A stretch of 64,000 nt of DNA from Pleodorina starrii (lineage: Eukaryota; Chlorophyta; Chlorophyceae; Chlamydomonadales; Volvocaceae), in the NCBI GenBank assembly GCA_030267565.1, contig BRXU01000005.1, positions 4,219,501 through 4,283,500 of the forward strand. The letters are read 5' to 3'. This document shows, one piece after another, positions 34,382-47,466 of this stretch. The stretch's first letter is position 1; every line of letters begins with the position of its first letter. The position numbers and the translations under genes were made by a program. A model generated the notes under the pieces. That model was given only the letters and a program-made list of their open reading frames with translations, searched no databases and was not told the origin of the DNA.

Positions 34382-37153
34382 GGAAGCGCCACGACAGGCA
34401 GAACGGGACCAGAAGGAGCAACTCCGCTAGGCACAGGCCACGACATACTGCTCCCTGACTATGGAAAATCACTTGCAGGCAATCCTACTTGACGCGCTTC
34501 GGCCAAGGCAAATTATTAATATCAGCGTCTTGCGCTTGTTCAGTTGTAGCTTCCAAGCTTCCACTGTGCAAATTGTAGGCTCAAATGTTGCAGGGCAGGC
34601 CCAATCTGGTTGCGATTCAAAAGCCTTGGCTCCTGACACCTTATGCTAAATGATAACACAACTGCATTAGCATATGTATGACCATAACAAAAGTAAAGGT
34701 GTTGCTTTCTTGTCATACGGGTGCCACGAAATTCATGTACGGCTCTCGTGAATCTGGATCGTCGGCCGCTGCGGAGTTGCGAGGCGTCGCGGACCGCCGC
34801 ACTCTTGAACCATTTGACCGTGACTGCGCGAAGACATGTATTGATCATTGGTACGTTGATGTAATAGTCTTTAAATGCGTGGCAGGTTCATCACACCGCC
34901 ACTGGCCGGTCCGACACCAAAAATAATTCAGTTCAGTTGTGGCCAGCAGGGACTTTTCATGCTGTAGGCATATCATCACTTGCGATACTTCACACCTGTG
35001 CCCCGTCAAATTCCAGCGCGCGACGCGACCTTCTAGACGAATCGCCGTGCCAACAGGTGCCAACTACCCCTTTCGGGTTTCCCGCGTAAAATGCAGTTGA
35101 CATCGAGGGACCTTTTGGATGAAATGTTCGTTCGTTCGCGCGCAATGCCGACCCAGCCAGGAGCCCGCTCATGTATGTGTGTGATTGTTACAGAAGGGTA
35201 GTGCCAACGGTAGTTTACAGCTGGCCGCGCACTGCACCGGAGGCGACCAGGGCAGTCGAGGCACCCATCTACACCAGACAGCACGCGTCACGCAAACAGG
35301 AACGAACATATGCCCTTAGGGGGAAAGCCTTAGAAAGCCGCAACCACTGCGGAACGTTGCCACGAGGCTCCCCCCAAGTGGGCAACGTGCCCCAGCCCCC
35401 CACAAGAAGGCCCACAAACAGACCTGACAGCAACTCGCGGGCAGCAACCAAATGAGGCCTGCGCCGCAGACACCCCAATTGAAGGGGAAGGATCCGGATC
35501 AACGTATCCGTCCATCTGCGTCCGCAGTGGTCCCGAGCACACTGAACGTACTTGTACGACACAATCCGCACAAAGGGTTGCTGCGGTTCCACCGAGTCAC
35601 ACCCTTTCCGCGGTACTCCCAGGGCTGCGGAGCCCCGAAGGGAACCAAACGTCAACGACCATCCGACCAGGCAGCCAAACTCGTGTACCGTATCGCATGT
35701 CATGGCTTCAATGGCGCTCAAGCCCGCCGCAGGGTGTCGAGTGCCGCTCACGGCTCGGGAGGCAGCCCATGTTCAACACGACTTCCTTTCCGCATCCCCT
35801 CACATGCCACTACTCCCCGCCGCAGGTGCGCAACGTCCCCAGCTCCACAGCCCAAAGACGCAGCAGCAACGCAGCCAAGAGAGTCAACGCACCTGTCCAC
35901 CCTCCTGCCTCCTGCCCGCCACATCCCAACCCAACCTAACATGCGCATGCACAGCCACGGCCCCCGCCCCAGGCTGGGAGCAGCGGCCCGACCATCCACG
36001 CCGGCGGTTTCCCGCACGAACCCGACTGCGCCACCGCACGGAACCTTCCCTGCGCCGACCTGTTCCCATCCTGCATAAATTCATGAATATATTTTATACA
36101 TAGCGCGACACATTGTGACTTGCCGTACAGAGCAATCCCGCCGCCCATCATCTGCTGCATCATAAGTTCATAACCTGTCACCGTTCGTTGCTACGCGGCC
36201 AAACGGAAGCCTCAGCCGCTGACCTCAGCCGCTCGCCGCTCGCCCCATAGGCATCTGCCACACACAACTGCTCGCGGCAAACGGCGCCGACCGCATCAAT
36301 ATCTAGCCGGTAACAGAACACGTACCACTGCACCAACATACCACCAATCCACCATGTTTCGCGTTTCCCAGTACCCAAATGTCAAATGCCACTTCGGATG
36401 CCCAACGGCTCGCACTTCGGCCACCCGGCCGCCAGCAACACACATATGCAGTGCTCCAACCTCGCTCCCGACGGAGCCGAAACTGCTCAACGCCGCAAAA
36501 CACACACACACGCACACACGACTATTACTGTCAACGCTGTGCGAACAGCAATCATTGCTCTAAGCATATGTGCATTCATTAGACAAGGGCGTCCTTGCAC
36601 ATGCACGCAATGGCTCACCCTAATTCGACACGCACACATGCGGGCAAGCACGGGCCCACGGACAATGAAACCTTGTGGACGGAATTCACGTGCGACCGCC
36701 CGTACGATGGGTCCGGGTCCGGATCCGGATCTGGGCCTGCCCCCTTCGAGCACTGCTGGACTGCAGGTGCACGACAAAGCAGCAACAGTCAGCACTGGAC
36801 AGACAGACCCGCGCACGCAGGCCCAGCCGCCCGCCCCTACTATACAGGCCAGTCCATGACCAAACGTTTCCGGCAAGATTGTTACTAATACTATGCGTAC
36901 GTGCCGTTCCACCCGTTGCTCACCATTTCTTCATGCTCATACGAGAAGTGCCGCGGGCATTACCCCGCGCATTCAACCAACCCATTCGGTCCCGCCGTCA
37001 TCAACGGCTATCTAGCTAGCTAGCTGTCTCCTCTTCAAGAACTACAATTGATTAGTTGGACATCAGGACGCCATACGCGCGAGTAAAAATACCGCCCTGC
37101 TGCTGCCGCTGCTGTGAGGTAATCGCATGTCCTCGCTTGCAAGACCACCCTTC
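34382..37153. other. Intergenic stretch, no supported gene
   Basis: The section from about 34490 to 35000 is AT-richer than the rest. Plus and minus frames of 160-208 codons around 35269-36078 have no motif or clear splice sites; their composition suggests decayed or non-coding sequence. A GTCCGGGTCCGGATCCGGAT run lies near 36710-36730, and CA repeats near 36502-36520. No RNA gene seen. Confidence 0.45.
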
Positions 37154-37158
37154 TTACA
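37154..37158 (-). promoter_or_regulatory. TGTAA polyadenylation signal (ankyrin-type gene)
   Basis: TTACA on the plus strand is TGTAA in the minus transcript, 49 bases after the stop at 37207. A CCCT tract (37161-37190) lies between stop and signal. Confidence 0.6.
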
Positions 37159-37206
37159 GCCCTTCCTCCCTCCCTCCCTCCCTCCCTCCCTGCAGTCAGC
37201 TTCAAC

Positions 37207-39396
37207 CTACACGGTGCTGTACCGGTAGCGCCCCTCACACCCCGCACCTCTCACCCGCGCGCCGCTGCTGTCGAGGGCCGCCGCGGCTGCCTCCGCGACA
37301 CTGCTCCGCGCGCCGTTGCCGGTGTCGATGGTGTGGCTGGTACCGGCGGCCGACCTGCTGAGGGTGGTGACCCCCGACCCCGAGGAACTGAACGTGAGCG
37401 CGACGCTGCCCAGCCAGGCATGAACTCCCGGCGAGGAGGCAGTCAGGCCCACCACGCTCCAGTCCCTGGGGCAGCCTGCCTCCTCAACAAGCCAGCGGAT
37501 GGTCTCCAGAGGGCACTTGGACTGCAGGAAGCGCGACGAGAGGCTCATCGGCAGGGGCCCCGGCGGCAGGCGGCCATGGAGCCAGCGCAGGGTGCGCAGG
37601 TCGCCGTTGCGGCCGGCTGCGAGGTAGTAGGCGGTCCAGTCCTGCGCAGATGATACACGTAGATTCAATGGCACGTACACGGCTGGCGTGCAACGATGGG
37701 GGTGCTGCACTGTACGGCAACGGTGTGCTCGTCCAGGGACGCTTCGGGAGCTTGCAAGTTGCTATTGAGTCCTGTCGAGGGGGAAGACGTGGTTCGCAAA
37801 TCCACAGCGGCATACAGAGAAGCTTGCGTGTGTACATCCTTGCGGTGGCGGTGGTGGTGCTGATGGTGGTGGTGGTGGTGGTGGTGGTGGTCGTAATGGT
37901 GGCGCACTGTGGCTTGGGTACAGCGAGCGGATGCGTGTCCATCCTTCGCATCTGCCTCTCAGCCTAGGGCGTTTAGGAAGTGGGTCCAGTCAATGGCGGG
38001 TACGAACGTACGACACACCACTGGGATCCCACAGAGAGTCGAGTCTGCAAACGGAGTCGAGTCTCACCCCTGCACTCGCAAGGAAGCCGTGCTCCTCCAT
38101 CCACTCCAGCACCTCCTCGCATCCGCCCTTGACGGCGCCCAAGAAGCAGTCCGGCGAGCGGCTCGTGCTCCGCGCCCAGACCCACTCCACGAGCTCCATG
38201 TTGCCCGACTCGGCTGCGGCCGTGAGGAGCTCCGGGTCGCTTCTGACCTCGTAGCCTGGCAGTGCCGCCTCCGCCCAGGACAGGACTCGCAGCTGTCCCG
38301 CCCGGGCGGCGGACCGCAGTGCGCTCTTGATGGTCTCCGGCTCCAGACCGTACTCCTCGCGCAGCGTGACCAGAAAGCCCACGTGGCCGGCCCCAGCGGC
38401 AGCAACGGCGGCAACTTCCATGTACCGTGGGCGGTGCTGCAGTCGGTAGCTGTGCAGGAGGTAAAGCACGACGTCGATGTTTCCGTCGCGACCCGCCGCC
38501 TCGAAGGTCTGCTCCCAGGGCGGCGAGTCGTCGCCGGCGAAGTAGCCCCCCTTCCGCAGCCACGTCAGCCGGTTCAGTCCGTCCGGGCGGCGGGCAGCCG
38601 CGAAACCCATTTGGCTCTTGTTCACGGGGTACCCCCGCGCCACCAGCCACTCCACCTTGGCCCGCCAGTCGGGGAGTGGGCTGCCCGCGGCAGCGGAGAT
38701 GATGTTGATCTCGCTCGACGTGCTGAGCCCCTTGCCGAGAAGCTTCAAAGGAAATCCGCGCCGCCACTTCTCGTGCAGCTGCTGAAAGGCATCCAAGTCG
38801 CAGCCCTCGGCCGCCGCCGCCAGCAGCTTGCCAACGCGTACCGTCCCGCCGTTGTTGGAGGTTAGGTAATCAATCAGGTGAGCGTGGCCGCCGCTCGCCG
38901 CCGCGTACACCGCATCGTCACTTCGGGGGCAGCCCTCGTGTAGGAGCCCCTTGACGACGTCCTCGTGACCCGCCTGAGCGGCCTTGGCGAGCGCATTGCC
39001 CCAGGGGCACTCCCGAGGCCGAGATCGTAACCACTTGCAGGAGTACAGCTGTCCAGCTGCCGCGGCGGCCTCCATCATCGCCTCCATTGGGGCGCAACCC
39101 GCGACCTCGAAAGCGATTTCGAGGTTGGCAAGGTCGCCGCTCGCAGCCACCAGGCACACCAGCTGCAGGCGTTGCTTTGCGCTGAGGCCCGTCATGGCAC
39201 CCAAGGCGCCCCAGCGCTGCCTGAAAACGTCGGGATGGCAAGGCCGCGAGAGGTGACGGACTACTTTGTCCCTAAAGTATTTCGCCATATCCTTGTTGAC
39301 AAGACGCATGCCGTTCCAGGCCTCGTCTTCGGGACAAAAACTGGCTATGTGGGCCAGAATCGCTTCAAACGACAACATGCTTACTGCGCTAGCCAT
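37207..39396 (-). CDS. F-box-like/ankyrin-type repeat protein
   Basis: Two exons, 39396-38068 (443 codons) and 37641-37207 (145 codons), join in phase 0 and give 587 residues. I start at ATG 39396 (MASAVSMLSFEAILAHIA) because the frame upstream is not protein-like. Residues 8-60 resemble an F-box (ILAHIASFCPEDEAWNGMRL, then VNKDMAKYFRDK), followed by SRPCHPDVFRQRWG, which I associate with large volvocine F-box/ankyrin-type families. Then come about ten loose 30-40-residue helical repeats with ankyrin-like spacing (AAAAAGQLYSCKWLRSR, AAQAGHEDVVKGLLHEGCP, AAASGGHAHLIDYL, AGRDGNIDVVLYLLHS, AAESGNMELVEWVW). The last 80 residues are Ser/Ala/Gly-rich. A role as substrate adaptor is possible but not shown. 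The intron carries a GGT/GTG microsatellite at about 37853-37895. Confidence 0.75.
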
Positions 39397-39983
39397 ATTT
39401 AAGCCAAAGTGACAAGTAAGATAAACTATTACTTCACATTGTAACCGTAATAAATACAACCATGTTAACCCTTACGATTTCCACTTCCCCCTTCCAATTG
39501 AGAAGCGGCCCGCCATAGGGCCCCCGTCTTGCGAACGAATGCCATGCAATCTACTCCGGTGTCGTAATCATTCATGGAAGGTATAAGACCTTGACTTGAG
39601 CTTTGAGGATGCGGAGGCTTCCTCGGCTGATGGCTCTCTCCTCCAATCCTTCTGCCCAGAGGAGAATGAGTTACGCATTTACAGAAGACCCACAAAGGAT
39701 CACCAGCCCATGTGTGCTGAACCCGAAATGTAACCGCGCCCAGAATACGGCCACCCCGGTGCAGCTGAGAGCCAGCCCCAGTCGTTGAGGCAGGGCCGAG
39801 GCGACCCGAACACCAGACTCTCATGATCCACAAGACCTTGCCAGCCGACCCAAAAACCCCTTTTTCGTCCATACCGACCAACTTGCGGCAACTGCCACAC
39901 CATCCCCCTTAATTGCCTCCGAGCAACAACGAAACGCCCATCCCCAAATCCCGACCACCACTCCTCACCCAGTCGCCCCCACA
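39397..39983. other. Intergenic: LpxC-like 3' UTR and ankyrin-type gene promoter
   Basis: The gap between the tandem minus-strand genes. It holds the 3' UTR of the LpxC-like gene, with TTACA (minus-strand TGTAA) at 39679-39683, about 300 bases past its stop, and an AT-rich stretch at about 39400-39480 just upstream of the next gene's start. Confidence 0.5.
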
Positions 39984-42900
39984 TCACCGCCCGCCGCCCC
40001 TCCCTTTCCGCGGGTCCTTCACCTCTGTCGCCTCCACATCCACCACCCCCTCCTCCTCCTCGTCCTCGTACTCCCCGCCCTCGCCCTCCTCCTCCTCGTC
40101 GTACTCCCCGGCCTCGGCATTCTCGCCGTCGTACATCCCCTGCTCCTCGCCCTCCTCGCCGTACTCTTCCTCCTCGTCCTCCTCCTCGTCGTACTCCCCT
40201 CCCTCCTCCTCCTCGCCCTCCGAGTCAGCAATGACACCGTTCATGAGCTCCTTCATATCAACCGCCATCGAGGGACCTGGGGTGGGGGTGGGGGTGATGT
40301 GTGTGTATGGGGGGGAAGGGGTAAAGAGTGAGACAATCCAGACATGCAGGGGGAATGACAAGACTGACAGACTCGGTGGAAATGCGCAGTGGGGAATAGT
40401 CCAGTCCAGTCAGGGGGCACCACACCGCCGGGCCGCGACAAGAGCAAGGAAGCGCCAGAGAGGCATTTAGGCGTAGCTGTAGGCAGTGGCGAAGGCAGAG
40501 GGCAAGCCAACGCTCCGGCAACGACCAACGACCAGCTCAACGGTCAACTACTGCCTGTGCGGCGACGGCGACGGCAGCGGTTGCGGGTCCGGCTCGGTGA
40601 AAGTTGCAGTCGCCTACCGGGGCACCTCCCTCCACACCACCCCCAGCCTTGCCCCGCTGAACCCTTTCCCCGCAGCGCAGTGCCCCCCTGCCCACCCTGT
40701 TCCCCCTCCCCCCTGCCAGCCACCTCCCCCCTCCTTCCCCCCTCCCCGCACCTGTCACGTTGGCAATGGGCACCCAGTCCTCCTGACTGGTAGCTTCCAG
40801 CAGCTTCTCAACGAATGCCGCATTCAACTCGTGATCCGCATCGTACGACACAATGTGGCCGCACGGCAGTCCCGAGTGGCCGTCACGAGCCAGCAGCGAC
40901 AAATCACCTGAACGGGGGGGGGGTGGGGGTGGCGGTGGCAGTGGCGGTGGCAGTGGCAGCAGAAGCGGAAGAGGGAGGGAACGGGGAACGTGGAGCGGGG
41001 AACGTGGCGGTGACAGAGACAGTGACAGTGGCGGTGACAGCGGAGGCACGCGCGGGAGGGAGGGTGGGGGCGGGGAGGGCGGAGATGGGAGTCCACGGAG
41101 TGCCAGGCGGTGCGAAATGGCACGATGGGTGGATGGGTGGATGGATGGGTGGATGGATGGATGGATGGACGGATGGATGGACGGATGGATGGATGGATGG
41201 GTGGATGGATGGATGGATGGACGGATGGGTGGATGGACGGATGGGTGGATGGATGGATGGGTGGATGGACGGATGGGTGGATGGATGGATGGGTGGATGG
41301 ATGGATGGGTGGATGGATGGCTGGATGGATGGGTGGATGGATGGATGGATGGGTGGACGGATGGATGGATGGGCTAAACAGCCGGACTCAAGAAGGCTCC
41401 GCCGGACAAGGCCCCCTGGAAATGAAAAGACAGTCAGAACAGTCCGACATGACACACCCTCGCCAGAAAAATAGTGTAAAAGGCGCGAGGGCAAGTCGGC
41501 CGATGCGCGGGCCCGCCCGCCCACCCCACCCACCGATGAGGTCCTGGATCTGGCGCCGTACGGGCTCGTCCTCGTGCCGTACCATATCCGGATCGTACCA
41601 GCGGTCCTCGAATCCAATGAGCATGACCCCCTCCGTGCCGCCCATCAGCCAGCCCGCCTCACGCATGCCCATCGCCTGCTCGGGCGAGGCCACGAAACCC
41701 CGGGCGTCCGACAGAAAGTGCCTGAGGGGGGCGGGGGGGCCGGGGGGGGGGGGAGGGGGGGTCAGGGAGTGATATGCTCCTTTGTAAAACAATGAGTCAC
41801 TGCGGACGTTGTTGGGGCCGGGGGGAGGGGGGCGGGGGTTAGCCACGTGTAGGCCGGAGCCGTGAAGGGGCAACGCATCAGAAGAATCCTCCAAAGGAGG
41901 GGGATGGGACGTGGAGGTGCGGAGGGGTACGGGGCCAGGCAGGAGAGACACGGCCTCCGGAGTACCTTGGAAAGTACGGCAGGGTCTGGACATTGCTTGC
42001 GTCGCCTCCGTTGCGTCCCCTCGGCTGCGGCCCTTTTTTTGTTTATTACTCCCTCAAACCCAACCCAACCCACACCACACCACCCGCCCGCCGCTCCCCT
42101 CTTCCCTCCCTCCCTCCCTCCCTCCCACCCTCCCTCCCTCTCACTTGTAGTGCACGTCCTCCCACATGCACCAGCTGAGCCACTGCTTCCCGATGACGGG
42201 CGCCTCCCGGTGCCGGTCGAGACCCGCGGTGATGCGGAACGTGTCCTCGGGGTACAGAGTCACGAAGGAGGAGCCGCGGTGGACAGAAACCACCTGGGGG
42301 GGAGGAGAGGGGGGAGGGGGAGGGAGGGTTGGGGTGGGTTGGAGAGGGTGGGAGCGAAGAGGAGGGCGGCTCCCCAAATTTGACCCGCCACGCGCCTGCC
42401 CTGCCGCTTAGAACCCTAAGACCGCCTAGAACCCCCTCCCTCGGATCGAACCATCCGCTCTGAATGGCGGTGTCCCTCGCGCCCCTTCCCCTCCTCCTCT
42501 CTCCTCCCCGGGGCGCCGCATCCCAGGCGCACTGTTATGCATCTCGGCCCTCTTGCGACTTGTCATCCCGTACGGCATCTCCGTAACCCCAGCAGCCAAC
42601 GCCGCCGAGCCCCCCACCGGCACAAACCCCACAGCTCCCCCCCAGGGCCCCACACCCCACCCACATCCAACCCCGCCACAGACACACACGTACGACACGC
42701 TGATACGGCATAATAACTACTTCCCAGGTGACCCCACCACGTGCCAACCCCCCCGCCCCCCACCCCCAGCATCACACCCCGCCCCCAGCATCACCCCCCT
42801 GCCGACCACACACCCCTACCCAGACCCCCCCATCATCCCCCCCAACCAACCCACCGATTGCGGCCTCAGCACCAGCTTCGGCACCGGCCTCTGTCCGCCC

Positions 42901-45900
42901 TCCTCGCCCCCCCGGCCGCTGCTGGACGCCGCTGCCGCCTCCTCCTCGCCCTCCCCCTGCTCCTGCTCCTCCCCCTCGCCGGCCCCCGGACTCGCCGAGC
43001 CGTCCATGTAGGCGGCTGCTGCGGGCGGCAGCTGGATGGCCAGGTCGGGTCGTGTGGGGGCGTACCTCAGACCCGAGCTGCAGATCTGCTCCACCCAGCC
43101 CTCCGCGGAGCCGTCAAGCACGGGCAGCTCCACACCGCCCTCGATCTCAATCCTGAAAGAGGGAGGGGGGGAGGGGGGAGGGGGGATTTGAAGAGTGAAT
43201 TTGCAACAACGAAACAAGGGGGGGGGGTCGGGGGTTGCAGGATAAACATGGACGTCCAAACGTGAAGGCATACAGACAGACAGACGTATAGGGGAGTGGG
43301 GGGTTGGGGTTTGGGGGGTTGGAGGGTTCGATCACGATGCGATGCGATGCACCGAATGGCATACCCCTCCCGCCCCCCCCTGAAAGAGGGAGGGGGTGGA
43401 AGGGAGGCGTGCGTCGGCGGCGGAGTGGAGCGTGTGTTGCCACGTGTGCTGCCAATCGACTGATTCGATTGCGTGGGTTGGCTAAGGAGGGGAGGGGGGT
43501 GCGGGGAGGGCTGCCGCCTACTCCTCCTGTCCCATCCACCCAGGGCGAACGGTCCCCCCACCCCGTCCCACCCCACCCCACCCTCCACCCGGCAACGCCC
43601 CCAGCCCAGCCCCAAGCGCACAGCCCCCAGCCCCTCACCTGGCGTTGTCCACTCCGCACGCCTCCAGCGCGGACAGCAGCGACTCCACTCCCCCCACCTG
43701 CGAAAACAGCAGCAACAGGCAACAGCAACAGGCGGCAGGGCCAGCAGCAGCAATAGGCAACCAGAGTCAAAACCCGCCCCCAGCCCCCACGCGGACACCA
43801 ATCCGCTGACCTCCGAGCTCTGCGAACGCGGCAACCGGCCATGGGGCACAGGCACTTTGAGTCCCCCCGACCCCACCCCCGTAACACACACAGGCCCACA
43901 CGCACGAGGGCGGCCCCCCGCCCCCCCGCCCGGTCCCGCCATCCCCCCTCCTCCTCTTCCACTATTCCACCGCGTCGCGACCTTCTCTACACCGCGTCAC
44001 TAACCCTCTCCACGACCCTCCCCCTCCTCCCCCTCCCCCCCCGGGGTAGCGGTGTGTATCCCACCTGGAAGTCCTCTCTGGCCAGTGTGGTGGTGATGGG
44101 GTTGGCTTCGTAGATGAATGCGGAGGCTGCCGGGAGGTACAGCTCGTCCTCGGAGCGGGGCTGGGGGGCCTCGGGCTGGGAGAAGGGGTACTTGGGGGGA
44201 CCCTCCTCCTCGAGACGCTGGGGGGAAAAGAAGGGTGGGGGCGAGGGGGTTTAGGGTTTATGTTTGAATGGGGGGTTGGGGGGCTTGTGCGCGTGTGTGC
44301 GCCGGGGTGTGTATGTGTGTGTGTATGAGAGAGAGACAAGGAGTGGTACCTCCCCCCCTCCGCGCCTCCCACTCTCCCTCCCCCCTTCCCTTCCTCCTCC
44401 CCCCTCCCCTCCCCCTCACCCCCTCCGCCCCCCTCCCCCCGTACTCCCTCCCTCCCTCCCTCCCTCCCCCCCACCTGCACCAGCTCCGTGTACTCCTGTG
44501 CTTTCAGGTAATCCACAAACGAGCCGCCAAAGCCCTCCTCCTCCTGCAGTGGGGGGGGGTGAGAGGGTGGGAGGGGGTCGGGGTGGGTAAGAAGCAACGG
44601 TACCGCAACGGGGTGGGGGATCGGGGGGTCGGGGTGGGGAATAACATAACGGTTCATTACATTGCACCGCACTGCATTGGGATTAGCACTGCTTGCAGCC
44701 CCCAGGCAGCCCCCCCTAGATCTGCCACCAAGTCCAGATATATGTACCTACCATGTACATAGACAAGACATATATAAATACCCAATGTAGGTAGGCACAA
44801 AGACCCCACAGACAATCCCCATCCTCGCTTACGACCGACCCCCCCCCCACACACACACACACACCTCGGCACTCCACCTGCTCCTCCCCCCCCACCTGTG
44901 CGTCAATGTACTCCTGATATCGGACCACCAGCTCCTCCTTGTACTCGGGGTCGTTCAGGAGCGCTGCGGGGGGGGGCGGGGCGGGGAGGGGCGGGGTCAG
45001 GGGGGGTGTCAGGGAGGGCCCGGAGGGTGGCAGTCGAGTCAGCAAGACAAGCGCTTTCCGGGTCTCCGGCCATGACCTCACAACACAACACAACACAAAG
45101 CCGTCCCGGCGGACTGGCAGGCAACGGAACCTAGCCGACACCGGGAGCCAGCCCCGCCGGGTGGGTATGATGCACCGTATGGAGGGAGGAGGAGGGGGTG
45201 GGGTGGGGGTAGGAAAGGACCGCAGCCGAGTACCAGCGAGGGGAGGGGTAGGGGGTGCGGGGTGTGTGGATTGGGCGCCCTCTGGGTCGCCCTCCCCGCC
45301 CCTCCCTCCTCCCCGCCGTCTCGCCGCGGTCGCAGTAGTAGTCACAGGCGCACCTGCCCTCCCCACGGATTCCCCTTGGCGGGCCCTTCGCCCCCTCCCT
45401 CCCTCGCTTCCTCCTTCCCTCCCATGTCCCCCTCCCACTCCGGGGCCCCCCTGTTGGTCCCTGAACACGCGCATTGCACTTCCCCATTTCAGGCTCCCGC
45501 TGATCTGATCAGATCTGTTCTGATACGGCCCGATATGGTCTCTTCTGATACGGCCGGGTCCATCGTGATGCCTCCTCCCTGGGGCTCATCGACGACCTAC
45601 CTCCCGCCGTCCAGCCCTCAACACTCCCCTCCTCCAAACATACACACGTCCCCCACCCTCTCCCCTCATCTCTCCCCCCAACCCCCCCTCCCGCGGTCGC
45701 AGCTCTTCCGGTGCTGGTACCAGGTACCAGGTACGCAAAGTAGCGCTTGTTGCCAGGGCCCGGGTCTGGGGCCATGGCTCCGTTCGCCAACGTCGCCTCC
45801 CCCCCACCCACCCCCCGGGTAGCTCCGGTCTCGTTCTTTTCCAAGTACTCCCCTCCCATCCAGCTCCCAGCCCCCTCGGCCCATGCGCGTACAAGCCCCT

Positions 45901-47225
45901 CCCTCCCTCCCTTCTCCCTCCCCCCCAGCCCCCCCCCCCTCCCTCACCCTCCTCCGTGTCCAGGTCCTGCTGCAGCTCCTCCTGGAGGTCCATGTCCGCA
46001 CCCGCCAGGGCGCGGGGGGCGTTGCTGCCAGGAGCCACACGGACAAAGTACCGACCTTCACCCGCGAAGGCAGGCCGCACACGGACGCACGCTGCGGAGG
46101 TGGGGCGGGGCGGGGCGGGCCGGGGTGAGTCGGGTGGGGGAGGGGTGAGGTTGGGTCGGGACGGGCTGGGTGGGGTCCAGCAAAAGGGGGTTTGTCGAGA
46201 GGTTGGGTGAGAGGGTGGGCGGGTGGGTGGGTAAGTGGGTGCATGTGGGAATGGGTTTGCGCGCTCGCTGGGCTGCAATGAAAACGGAGAAAGGCTGCTA
46301 CTGTTTTAGAAAACGTTCGCCCGCTTGCGCCACCGGGGACGACGTACGGCCGACGAAGGCCGCTGGCGCTGGCACCGGTGGCGTCGGTCGGCGCAAACCT
46401 GTTGCGCCACGCCCCCCCCCCCTCGACGTAATGCATTGCTTTACTTGCGGGGTTACATGAATACAACTTGGCGAAGAGGCGTCATGAAGTGCCGTACACG
46501 TGGCGGGGTCTGACGTGACGACGTGCGGCTGGAGGGCTTGCGGCGGCGGCGGCGACGTGCGGGTGTAGCTGTGAAACTGCTGTATGAGGACCCTACCCAT
46601 CCCTGCTGTGGCATGCTACCGCTGCTGCAGCTGCTGCTGCGTTGAAAATTCCCGTAAAGGCGCACACGGCAGGTTGTCGATGAGTACGGTGCGCGCAAAT
46701 GGCGCAAAACAGGCGATCCCCGGCTCGTCCACGCGCAACGCGCCGCTCGCAACGATTACACGTACCATATTCCCCCGTGTGGAGACCGATACCGGCCAGC
46801 GTGAATGACGACCACAGCGTTTGTTGATACTCGCTGGGCTGCAAAGGAGAAAGGATGCGGACGACGTGTTGCTAAGGGCGAACGCCAGGGATGCTGTCAG
46901 TCGACATGGTTTGACGATGGCGCACCATGGGCAGCTCTGGAGCGTCCGGCCCGTCGATGATTTCTGGCGACGTATCGATCAGCAACCGCGAACGAGTACG
47001 CTCCAGCGGATCGGCGAGCTCACTGTCCGCAGCCGCGGCGCAAGGGACGAGACGGGCCACCCGGCGGTTTGCTGCCGACCGCTGGGGCCGAAACGATGGC
47101 GCCAGCAAAATTGTAACTGGTATTCTGGAACATACATTCCGCAGTACTGGAACCTGAGCTGAGCATGGCGAGGCTGCGGAAGCCCTGCAGCCTAGAGCCG
47201 GCCGCCGCAGCAATTGGTGCGCCAT
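39984..47225 (-). CDS. LpxC homologue (UDP-3-O-acyl-GlcNAc deacetylase family) with altered zinc site
   Basis: Twelve exons, all phases agreeing, give 649 residues: 47225-46926, 46838-46766, 46091-45948, 44963-44896, 44543-44475, 44217-44065, 43697-43639, 43152-42855, 42293-42145, 41721-41534, 40907-40752 and 40276-39984. The first exon starts with an Arg/Ala/Ser-rich presequence ([19 protein letters not shown]) typical of plastid or mitochondrial import. Family blocks are [66 protein letters not shown] and [17 protein letters not shown], then [19 protein letters not shown]. In bacteria LpxC is the zinc amidase of lipid A synthesis; land plants keep an organellar copy. Here the VEH motif is VES and the HKxxD motif is RQIQD, so two of three zinc ligands are lost while the Glu, Asp and later His remain. 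An Asp/Glu-rich tail of about 75 residues ends the protein. Confidence 0.9.
41116..41377. repeat. GGAT/GGGT/GGAC variant tetranucleotide array in an intron
   Basis: About 65 tandem tetramers, mostly GGAT with interspersed GGGT and GGAC, lie in the LpxC-like intron between the exons ending at 41534 and starting at 40907. The WMDG repeat frames across it are artefacts. Confidence 0.95.
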
Positions 47226-47466
47226 TCTAGGCTCCGAGACTAGAGGAAGCTCACAACTTTGTTCATACAGTCACTAACAACATAAGCCAAGCCCCAATGT
47301 ACTCTGTGGGCAAGGTCAAAAAATGTCAGAAAAATGGCCACGCCGTACAGTTCCGTTGCCGCCTGAACAACCGTTCGTCAGACCATGCAGGCAGCAAGTT
47401 ATTTTTTGATGCAGTCATTTATTTGGGGCATGACTCACGATTACATGTATCAACTAGACGACCAGT
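47226..47466. promoter_or_regulatory. Divergent intergenic promoter region
   Basis: Only 241 bp separate the LpxC-like start (47225, minus) from the first in-frame ATG of the next plus-strand gene (47467). The strip is AT-richer than its flanks. If an upstream exon of the plus gene exists (for example the open frame at 47297-47506), the shared promoter would be shorter. Confidence 0.4.

Noticed and set aside
41116..41377. CRISPR-like array
   Set aside because: Units are simple tetramers without unique spacers, and the context is a eukaryotic intron. No other array in the window has repeat-spacer structure either.
40815..41474. Trp-Met-Asp-Gly repeat protein frames
   Set aside because: Artefacts of the GGAT-type array in an intron of the LpxC-like gene.
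46593..46844. LpxC-like gene starting at 46844
   Set aside because: The apparent start there is a TTG inside the acceptor TTTGCAG; the real start is the ATG at 47225, whose exon ends in the right phase and supplies a transit peptide.
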